A stretch of DNA of 10,710 bases from JBHIBA01 sp046758845 (GTDB lineage Bacteria; UBA8248; JACPRG01; G963555815): positions 1 through 10,710 of the forward strand of contig JBHIBA010000147.1 of the NCBI GenBank assembly GCA_046758845.1, read 5' to 3'. Under the pieces are notes generated by a model. That model saw only the letters and a program-made list of their open reading frames with translations. It was not told where the DNA came from and did no database searches. Position numbers and translations under genes: made by a program. Positions within the stretch are counted from its first letter, which is position 1, and every line of letters begins with the position of its first letter. Below, piece by piece: positions 5,596 through 10,710 of the stretch.

Positions 5596-6639
5596 CTAAC
5601 TGGGCATCCAAATTTCCGGCGTTTCTCCCCGGCTGGGCCGGACGATCCCCCGTTCGGTGATGATGGCCTCCACCAGACTGGCGGGCGTGATATCGAAGGC
5701 CGGGTTGAAGACGCCGACCCCTTCCGGGGCGATTCGGCGGCCGCCCAGATGGGTGACCTCCTCGGGGCTCCGTTCTTCGATCGGAATAGCGTCGCCTGAT
5801 TCCAGGGAGAAATCGATGGTGGAGATCGGCGCGGCGACGAAGAAGGGAACGCCGTTTTCCCTCGCCAGGACAGCCAGGGAGTAAGTTCCGATCTTGTTGG
5901 CCACGTCCCCGTTCCGGGCGATTCGGTCAGCCCCCACGACCACGCAGTCTACCCGGCCCCGCTTCATGCAGTAGCCGGCGGTGCTGTCCGATATCAGCGT
6001 GACGGGGATGCCGTCCTGACGGAACTCCCAGGCCGTCAGGCGGGCGCCTTGCAAGAAGGGCCGGGTCTCGTCCACCAGCACATCCACGATCTTGTTCTGC
6101 CGGTGGGCCGACCGGATCACCCCCGCCGCCGTTCCGTACCCGGCCGTGGCCAGCGCGCCCGCGTTGCAGTGGGTCAGGACGTGCGAGCCCGAAGGGATCA
6201 GCTCGGCCCCGTTCTCCCCGATGCGCCGGTTCACGGCGACATCTTCTTCGCCCATCTCGTGGGCCAGGTGGAGCAGCCCTTCCGTGACCTGGGGAGGGGC
6301 TTGGCCCTGGGCGACTTGCGCGCGCGCAAAATCGAGGCAGCGGCCGATGGCCCAGAAGAGATTGGCCGCCGTGGGACGGGTTTCCCCTAACGTCTTCCCG
6401 GCCGATTCCAGGCACCGGAGGAATTCGGCATTTTCTGCCCCTTTGAACTCTCTTGCCGCCAGGGCCATCCCGAACGCCGCCGTCACGCCGATGGCGGGCG
6501 CCCCCCGGACCACCATGCCTCGGATGGCCTCGGCCACCTCCCGGTGATTCGTGCAGCGGACATATCCTTCCTCCAGGGGGAGCTTTCGCTGGTCGATGAG
6601 GACCAGCGCTCCATCCTGGAAATCAATCGTCCGAACCAC
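5596..6639 (-). CDS. mtnA: S-methyl-5-thioribose-1-phosphate isomerase (MtnA)
   Basis: A 347-residue cytosolic isomerase converting 5-methylthioribose 1-phosphate to 5-methylthioribulose 1-phosphate in methionine salvage. It belongs to the eIF2B-alpha/beta/delta-like superfamily. Visible motifs are RGAPAIG (45-51), TRPTAANLFWA (87-97), THCNAGALATAGYGTA with the catalytic Cys158, DETRP (190-194), GADRIA with catalytic Asp238, and NKIGTY (248-253). Length is normal. The start is GTG at 6639; a nearby ATG at 6646 is out of frame, and an AAGG lies a few bases upstream of the GTG. No other methionine-salvage gene is in the window, so it is either solitary or its partners are elsewhere. It ends in TAG three bases before the hairpin at 5561-5592. 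It could be cotranscribed with the DUF3800 gene 66 bases upstream, though composition argues that the latter is a newcomer. Confidence 0.96.
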   Translation of the reverse strand: MVRTIDFQDGALVLIDQRKLPLEEGYVRCTNHREVAEAIRGMVVRGAPAIGVTAAFGMALAAREFKGAENAEFLRCLESAGKTLGETRPTAANLFWAIGRCLDFARAQVAQGQAPPQVTEGLLHLAHEMGEEDVAVNRRIGENGAELIPSGSHVLTHCNAGALATAGYGTAAGVIRSAHRQNKIVDVLVDETRPFLQGARLTAWEFRQDGIPVTLISDSTAGYCMKRGRVDCVVVGADRIARNGDVANKIGTYSLAVLARENGVPFFVAAPISTIDFSLESGDAIPIEERSPEEVTHLGGRRIAPEGVGVFNPAFDITPASLVEAIITERGIVRPSRGETPEIWMPS

Positions 6640-6705
6640 CGTTCATGCCTTGCACTTGAACTTTAATTTTTTTTGGACGCTTCACGGGCCACCATCGCTT
6701 CTGGC

Positions 6706-7365
6706 CTAGTAGTGTTTACGGGAATCTTTCAAAAAGAAGTCTATTTCTTCTGTTACGAGGTGAGAGCGGAGCTGGTTATACGTCCGACCATCGCCATGCT
6801 CCCATTTTCGATATATGGCCCAGGAGCAATCATCCGAGACCTGGATCCAAGCATTGCTTGCTCGATGATGATGAAATGACTCGAATCGAATACTCTTCGG
6901 CAACATAGCGCGGCATGTCCTCTTAATGGCTTTCTCTACTGATTCTCTATGCTTCTCAACTGGGAGGGAATCCGTAAAGACAACTACGCAATTTGTGGCG
7001 GGTCTTAGTGACGGGCTGAAGGCTACTCCCAATGGGATTGTTGCAAATCTTGGATAAAATTTGTGCGGTTCGTAGTGACGTGGATCTACCTTAGCTTTTT
7101 CAATAACTAATCCTGCAAATCGCCAATTGTCTTGGCGAGTCAGAGCAGAAATCACCGCGTTGCGATTTTGCTGTTTGTCTTCGGCGGCATGAAATGCCTC
7201 GATGTTGTGGCCGTCCTTCAACAGGGAAAATCGAATATGGTTCAACTCGGCTGCAAGAGGCGCTGGATCGTAAGTCCAGGCGACGGCAAAGACGTAGTAT
7301 TTGGTTCCTCTTGGGCTGAAGCTGAGATTGCCGGATTCATCTAAGTGGACATGAAGAGTGGCCAA
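6706..7365 (-). CDS. DUF3800 domain protein
   Basis: A 219-residue protein with the DUF3800 pattern: an N-terminal acidic DESGN motif (Asp9, Glu10) after a short beta strand, an EAFHAAED stretch (56-63), a strand ending in VVVFTDS (Asp132), and the C-terminal signature IQVSDDCSWAIYRKWEHGD (174-192, Asp178 conserved). DUF3800 is predicted to have an RNase H-like nuclease fold and often occurs with mobile elements and variable genomic islands; its substrate is not established. The only in-frame start near DESGN is TTG at 7365, because a TAG in the same frame closes off upstream extension. The nearest Shine-Dalgarno-like GGGGAGG is about 18 bases upstream, too far to be convincing, so the start is provisional. 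GC content is clearly lower than in mtnA and the downstream operon. It sits alone between them, which suggests a single-gene insertion. The reading frame is intact. Confidence 0.85.
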   Translation of the reverse strand: MATLHVHLDESGNLSFSPRGTKYYVFAVAWTYDPAPLAAELNHIRFSLLKDGHNIEAFHAAEDKQQNRNAVISALTRQDNWRFAGLVIEKAKVDPRHYEPHKFYPRFATIPLGVAFSPSLRPATNCVVVFTDSLPVEKHRESVEKAIKRTCRAMLPKSIRFESFHHHRASNAWIQVSDDCSWAIYRKWEHGDGRTYNQLRSHLVTEEIDFFLKDSRKHY

Positions 7366-7373
7366 TGTTACGC

Positions 7374-7437
7374 AAAAATGCGACCTCCCCGCCTAGCTTG
7401 CTCAGCCGACCCCCTTGGGGTCCTTTCGGCGGGGAGG
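7374..7437 (-). terminator. Composite hairpin and T-run, probable terminator of the yggS-DUF167 operon
   Basis: A 10-bp perfect stem (CCTCCCCGCC 7384-7393 with GGCGGGGAGG 7428-7437) encloses a second perfect 6-bp stem (GACCCC 7408-7413 with GGGGTC 7417-7422). On the minus strand the outer stem is followed after five bases by TTTTT (7374-7378), giving an intrinsic-terminator layout. It lies about 117 bases past the DUF167 stop codon and ends just before the DUF3800 start. It should also act as a barrier isolating DUF3800 from the operon upstream. Confidence 0.6.
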
Positions 7438-7553
7438 GACCTTTCTGAAGACTTGAACTTTCTGTGTTCCTTAGCCTGCATAATTAAATATCGGTCGAGG
7501 TTGACAATTTTTCAACGAAAAAAACGCACGCGGCTGAAGCCGGAGTCATGTCT
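7438..7553. other. AT-rich spacer between DUF167 and the composite hairpin
   Basis: No gene seen. The stretch is markedly AT-rich around 7480-7525, and GTTGA/TTCAAC at about 7500-7515 form a short inverted repeat. Several TTGACA-like and TTTAAT-like hexamers occur on both strands, but no pair has convincing spacing, so I do not call a promoter. Confidence 0.35.
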
Positions 7554-7862
7554 TCAATTTCCCAGGATTTCGCCGAGCCGGCGCGCGTCCACCCCTTCTA
7601 CCCGCACGCGTTTCTCACGGCCTTTCTGTCCGGAGAGGATGGTCACCTGACGGGGGCGAACACCGAAGGCCTCGGCCAGGGCCTGGATACACTGCCGGTT
7701 TGCGGCGTTCTCGGCGGGGGGCGCCGTCAGCCGGACGGACAGGAGCCCGTCTCTGACCGGACCCACCGAGACCTTGGAAGCCCGGGGATGGACCCGGACC
7801 CGGATGATGACCCCCTCCGAAACCTCCTGGAGGAGCGGGGGAGTCAGGTCCCGGCCGGCCAT
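7554..7862 (-). CDS. DUF167 (YggU/UPF0235) family protein
   Basis: A 102-residue protein matching the DUF167 family over its full length: IRVRVHPRASK (20-30), DGLLSVRLTAPPAENAANRQ (38-57), and VTILSGQKGREKRVRVEGV (73-91). Members are small alpha/beta proteins of unknown biochemical role, frequently encoded at the end of yggS-proC-yggT clusters, as here. Start ATG at 7862 follows the divIVA stop codon by one base, so translation is probably coupled. It is the last gene of the operon, followed by an AT-rich spacer and the composite hairpin at 7384-7437. Confidence 0.93.
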   Translation of the reverse strand: MAGRDLTPPLLQEVSEGVIIRVRVHPRASKVSVGPVRDGLLSVRLTAPPAENAANRQCIQALAEAFGVRPRQVTILSGQKGREKRVRVEGVDARRLGEILGN

Positions 7863-7863
7863 C

Positions 7864-8478
7864 TCACTTGTCTAGACGTTCGCCGGGGAGGAAGACCGAG
7901 AAGGTGGAGTCGGATTTTTTTGCGTCGTCAGTCCGCGAGGGTTCGGGAAGGGACTCCGGCCGAGAGGTTCCCTCCGAAGTGTCGGAGGAGCGGAACTCCG
8001 GCGCGGAGGCATCCGCCTTGAGGGGAGCATCGTCTTTCTCCTCTGCTTCCAGCATGCGGAGATGGGTTTCCAGCATGGACCTCAGGTTGAGGATCAGCTG
8101 TTTTTTCCTGCGAACCAGGGCCGAAAGTTCCTCTCTCACCCCCGAGGCGGCGCTTCGGGTGGAGCCGAGAATGTCGTTGGCTTTGGACCGCGCGTCCCGC
8201 AGGATGAGTTCCGCTTCCTTCCTCGCGTTGGCCGAGATATCCTCTTTCAAGGTCTGGGCGGCCAGAAGGGTTTTCTTCACCTCGCCCTCGGTGGTGCGGA
8301 GTTCCTCGATTTCCCTGTGAAGGCGGTTGAGGTCTTCTTTCAAACGAGCGTTTTCCCTGCCAAAGTCTTCCAGCTCCTCCGCCACCATCTCCAGGAAGGA
8401 GTCCACCTCCTGCGGATCGAACCCCCGGAACTTCACCGAGAATCGCTGCTGGCGGATGTCAATGGGCGCGATTTTCAT
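7864..8478 (-). CDS. divIVA: DivIVA-domain coiled-coil protein
   Basis: A 204-residue protein with the N-terminal DivIVA membrane-targeting segment (MKIAPIDIRQQRFSVKFRGF then DPQEVDSFLE) and a long coiled coil from about residue 30 to 147, with many Glu, Lys and Leu. An acidic, Ser/Pro-rich and probably disordered tail follows from about 148, with a short terminal FSVFLPGERLDK. DivIVA-like proteins bind negatively curved membrane at poles or septa. In Gram-negative lineages with this operon the role is not well defined. I chose ATG at 8478, preceded by AAAAAGGAGG at good spacing. Extension upstream to 8571 would add 31 residues lacking family similarity and would overlap yggT. It lies 52 bases downstream of yggT and is coupled to DUF167 by a one-base gap. 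Confidence 0.9.
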   Translation of the reverse strand: MKIAPIDIRQQRFSVKFRGFDPQEVDSFLEMVAEELEDFGRENARLKEDLNRLHREIEELRTTEGEVKKTLLAAQTLKEDISANARKEAELILRDARSKANDILGSTRSAASGVREELSALVRRKKQLILNLRSMLETHLRMLEAEEKDDAPLKADASAPEFRSSDTSEGTSRPESLPEPSRTDDAKKSDSTFSVFLPGERLDK

Positions 8479-8530
8479 GCGCCTGCCTCCTTTTTCGCCG
8501 GTCCCGATAGCCTGCGCGGACCCTTTCTCA

Positions 8531-8851
8531 TCATTGTAAACGAACTGCAATCTGATGCAAAGAAGCCACAAGAAACCGCTGCAAGAAGTAAATCGCCAGG
8601 ATCACCACGACCGGGGAGAAATCCAAGCCCAATCCGGTCGGCAACCGATAGCGAATCGGCGCCAAAACCGGTTCCGTGAAGCTATCCAGGATTTCCGCCA
8701 GAGAGTGCATGAACATCCGGACCTGATAATTCGAGGGCAGGTGTCTCACCCACGAGAGGATGACGCGGATGAGGACCATCCACAGGTAAATCCAAAGAAC
8801 CCAGTCTAAAATGAAGGCAACGGCCCCCAGAAGATTTGCCAGGACGAACAC
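8531..8851 (-). CDS. yggT: YggT family integral membrane protein
   Basis: A 106-residue protein with two hydrophobic segments (about residues 4-27 and 77-100) separated by a polar loop. The loop contains the YggT motif RVILSWVRHLPSNY (29-42) and LDSFTEPVLAPIRYRLPTGL (55-74). The single-repeat length is usual outside gamma-proteobacteria, where a duplicated form occurs. The function is unsettled; in other lineages members are linked to cell division, osmotic shock tolerance or photosystem assembly. The start is GTG at 8851 with GTAGGA upstream, nine bases after the proC stop codon. Its place next to divIVA supports an envelope or septal role. Confidence 0.92.
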   Translation of the reverse strand: MFVLANLLGAVAFILDWVLWIYLWMVLIRVILSWVRHLPSNYQVRMFMHSLAEILDSFTEPVLAPIRYRLPTGLGLDFSPVVVILAIYFLQRFLVASLHQIAVRLQ

Positions 8852-8860
8852 GGTGGGTTC

Positions 8861-9721
8861 CTACCCCTTTTTCCCGAACTCCCGCGACCTCAGCGTCGCC
8901 GCCTGTACGGCCCTTATCAGCGCCCCTCTCAGCCCACCCTCTTCCAGTGCTGCAAGCCCGACGATGGTCGTCCCCCCGGGAGAGGCCACCATGTCCTTGA
9001 TGCGGGCCGGATGCTCCCCGGTTTCCAGCACCATCTCGGAGGCCCCGGCCACCGTCTGAGCGGCCAGCATCAGAGCCGTCTCGCGGGGAAGTCCCATGTG
9101 GACTCCGCCGTCGGCCAGGGCTTCGACGATGACCGCCACGAAGGCCGGGCCGCTTCCGGAAAGACCCGTCACAGCGTCCATGTGGGATTCGTTCACCACG
9201 ACGGCCCGTCCGACGGAGCGAAGCATCTCTGCAACCGTTTCCACGTCCTGCTTCCGGGCCTTTGTTCCCCCGGCAACGCCCGCGGCGCCTTTTCCCACCA
9301 GGGCGGGGGCGTTTGGCATCACCCGCACGACGCGCCCGCCTCCTCCAAGGAGCCCCTCAATGGCTTCCGTAGGAACCCCGGCCATGATGCTCGCCACCAG
9401 CTTGGTATGGTCCACAACGGGTGCGATGTCGGTGAGGGCCTCATACATGTTCTGGGGCTTGACGGCCAGAAAAATCACATCGGCCGGTTTCGCGGCTTCG
9501 GCGTTATTGGTCACGGACCGAACCCGGTAGGTTCTCCGCAGGTGTTCCAGACGGGCGGGCAGGACGTCCGAGACCCACAGCGACGCCGGGCTGACGATCC
9601 CGGCGCGAAGAAGACCCCGGATGAGGGCCTCCGCCATGTTCCCCCCGCCGATGAAGGCGATTTTCCCTTTCTTGAGACGGGCGCTCCGCCTGATCTTCCC
9701 GTTCCCTTTGGGCTTCGCCAT
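8861..9721 (-). CDS. proC: Pyrroline-5-carboxylate reductase (ProC)
   Basis: A 286-residue NAD(P)H-dependent reductase that makes L-proline from 1-pyrroline-5-carboxylate. It has the N-terminal Rossmann motif IAFIGGGNMAEALI (21-34), FLAVKPQNM (84-92), VRVMPNAPALVGKG (132-145), SGSGPAF (188-194), and the family signature region ARIKDMVASPGGTTIVGL (239-256). The start is taken at ATG 9721, preceded by CGGGAAG. A TTG at 9739 that overlaps the yggS stop is possible but has no visible ribosome binding site. Even from the ATG there are about 19 Lys/Arg-rich residues before the first beta strand, longer than most ProC proteins. It lies 14 bases after yggS and 9 bases before yggT, so it is mid-operon. 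Confidence 0.96.
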   Translation of the reverse strand: MAKPKGNGKIRRSARLKKGKIAFIGGGNMAEALIRGLLRAGIVSPASLWVSDVLPARLEHLRRTYRVRSVTNNAEAAKPADVIFLAVKPQNMYEALTDIAPVVDHTKLVASIMAGVPTEAIEGLLGGGGRVVRVMPNAPALVGKGAAGVAGGTKARKQDVETVAEMLRSVGRAVVVNESHMDAVTGLSGSGPAFVAVIVEALADGGVHMGLPRETALMLAAQTVAGASEMVLETGEHPARIKDMVASPGGTTIVGLAALEEGGLRGALIRAVQAATLRSREFGKKG

Positions 9722-9735
9722 GAAATCTTCCCGAA

Positions 9736-10449
9736 TCAATCCCTGGGGCCGAAGATGGCCGACCCGATGCGAACCAAGGTGGCGCCCTCCTCGATGGCGA
9801 CCTCGAAATCCGCCGTCATCCCCATAGACAGCTCCCTCAGCTCCCCCCGGCCCGAGTCCACCAGCCGGTCCCGCAGCTCCCGGACCTTCCGGAACCAGGG
9901 ACGACTTTCCTCGGCATCCTGCGGCAGAGGCGGCATGGTCATCAGCCCTTCCAGATCAAGATGGGGGCTGTTTTCCACGGCGATGGCCAGCCCTTCCACC
10001 TCTTCAGGCCGGCATCCGCTCTTCGGCGCCTCGCCAGCGACGTTCACCTGCAACAGGGCCTTCATCCGGGCTCCCCGGGCGGCGGCACGTTTTTCCAACT
10101 CTTCGATCAGCGCCAGACTGTCCACAGAGTGGATGAGCTCGAAAGTCCCGATCACCAGACGAGCTTTATTACGCTGAAGGTGTCCAACCATGTGCCAGCG
10201 GGGACCGGGACGGCCCGACAGAGAAGTCCCGAGCGCTTTTTCGACAAGGGGCACCTTTTCCAGGGATTCTTGCACCCGGTTTTCTCCGAAAATTTCGGCG
10301 CCGCAGGAAAAAGCTTCCAAGATCTTTTCCGGAGAGACGGTCTTGGTCACCGCCACGAGCTTGACCGAAGAGGGGTCTCGACCCGCCCGGATTGAGGCTT
10401 CCGCCATCCGGTGCTGAACCTGCTCCAAGTTGTGGGCGATGAGTCCCAT
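9736..10449 (-). CDS. yggS: YggS/PLPBP-type pyridoxal phosphate homeostasis protein
   Basis: A 237-residue PLP-binding TIM-barrel protein of the YggS/ProSC/PLPBP family. It has no known enzymatic activity and buffers PLP, affecting amino acid and keto acid balance. Visible features are VAVTKTV with the PLP-binding Lys36, FGENRVQES (54-62), RWHMVGHLQRNKA (84-96), the HSVD strand (107-110), LLQVNVAGEAPKSG (132-145), and the phosphate-binding SMGMTADFEVAI (208-219) with RIGSAIFG (227-234). I chose ATG at 10449 because the family homology starts there. The frame stays open further upstream to 10635, but those 62 residues match nothing and span the promoter-like region. No strong ribosome binding site precedes this ATG. 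It is the first gene of the five-gene minus-strand operon. Confidence 0.93.
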   Translation of the reverse strand: MGLIAHNLEQVQHRMAEASIRAGRDPSSVKLVAVTKTVSPEKILEAFSCGAEIFGENRVQESLEKVPLVEKALGTSLSGRPGPRWHMVGHLQRNKARLVIGTFELIHSVDSLALIEELEKRAAARGARMKALLQVNVAGEAPKSGCRPEEVEGLAIAVENSPHLDLEGLMTMPPLPQDAEESRPWFRKVRELRDRLVDSGRGELRELSMGMTADFEVAIEEGATLVRIGSAIFGPRD

Positions 10450-10519
10450 GCGGTAAAGAAAACCCGCAATCCAAGACAGGACAGCCGTTGTGAACCCGAA
10501 ACTCCCTAGAATATCTACA

Positions 10520-10548
10520 TTTATAATAGCCTCACCGCGTCCCCGCAA
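10520..10548 (-). promoter_or_regulatory. Candidate promoter of the yggS operon
   Basis: On the minus strand, TTGCGG (plus 10543-10548) is followed by a 17-base spacer and TATAAA (plus 10520-10525). The -10 is good (five of six), the -35 poor (three of six). It lies about 70 bases before the yggS ATG, in the only AT-rich patch of the gap between yggS and the gene end at the window edge. Confidence 0.3.
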
Positions 10549-10631
10549 GGAAAATCGCCCCCCTCCCTTTCTGTGCAGTTCGCACGACCTTGCGATGGGT
10601 TTCAGCAAAAACCTATAATCCCATGATAGTT

Positions 10632-10710
10632 TCACGTCCCGGGCCGAAGGAAAAATCGCACGCGGGAAAGGGCGCTGATCGTTTCCAACCGGCCCTTCCG
10701 CAAGGCGTTC
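10632..10710 (-). CDS. 3' end of an unrecognised minus-strand gene (partial)
   Basis: One minus-strand frame is open from the window edge to a TGA at 10632-10634. It encodes 25 residues ending in VRFFLRPGT, and about 20 of its 25 codons end in G or C, a stronger coding bias than the other frames. It would be a gene upstream of yggS on the same strand, about 180 bases away. I do not recognise the family. Confidence 0.35.
   Translation of the reverse strand, partial: NALRKGRLETISALSRVRFFLRPGT

Noticed and set aside
8479..8571. Longer start for divIVA
   Set aside because: The added 31 residues do not resemble the family and would overlap yggT; the internal ATG has a strong ribosome binding site at the right spacing.
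10450..10635. N-terminal extension of yggS by 62 residues
   Set aside because: It is outside family homology, with Gly/Arg-rich chance-like composition and a promoter-like patch inside it.

Overview
This is a GC-rich bacterial chromosomal segment. The core genes look vertically inherited and are interrupted by a decayed, partly lower-GC accessory stretch. The minus-strand block yggS-proC-yggT-divIVA-DUF167 (about 10449 down to 7554) is a conserved housekeeping arrangement. With the high third-position GC it fits a Gram-negative lineage of the Desulfobacterota, Nitrospirota or NC10 kind. That placement is an inference from gene order and composition; no taxonomic marker lies in the window.

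Layout, left to right. A likely gene 3' end (to 85) is followed by an isochorismatase-family cysteine amidohydrolase (133-807). Then comes an accessory stretch (about 870-3860). It holds an IS1380-type transposase tail remnant, a lower-GC DUF900 alpha/beta hydrolase (1059-2210), a second and longer IS1380-type remnant directly after it, a broken SnoaL-like gene with an in-frame TGA (3016-3459), and a minus-strand IS1595-type transposase remnant with an amber stop where the family has Trp. After this relic zone lies an intact D-hydantoinase/dihydropyrimidinase-type amidohydrolase (3920-5263). It faces mtnA (minus, 5596-6639) tail to tail. The 330-bp gap between them is packed with hairpins, and its two outer arms are inverted copies of one G-rich motif.

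Upstream of mtnA on the minus strand is a lower-GC DUF3800 gene (6706-7365). A composite hairpin that probably terminates the yggS-to-DUF167 operon sits just before it. That operon carries PLP homeostasis (YggS), the last step of proline synthesis (ProC), an integral membrane protein (YggT), a polar or septal coiled-coil protein (DivIVA) and a small DUF167 protein. A probable gene 3' end lies at the right edge.

The two C-N amide hydrolases at 133-807 and 3920-5263 could act in one catabolic route, hydantoin or pyrimidine ring opening followed by carbamoyl or amide hydrolysis, now split by mobile-element debris. I found no CRISPR array, tRNA, rRNA or complete insertion sequence. The least explained items are the structured intergenic region at 5264-5595 and the DUF900 gene set between two same-strand IS1380-type tails.
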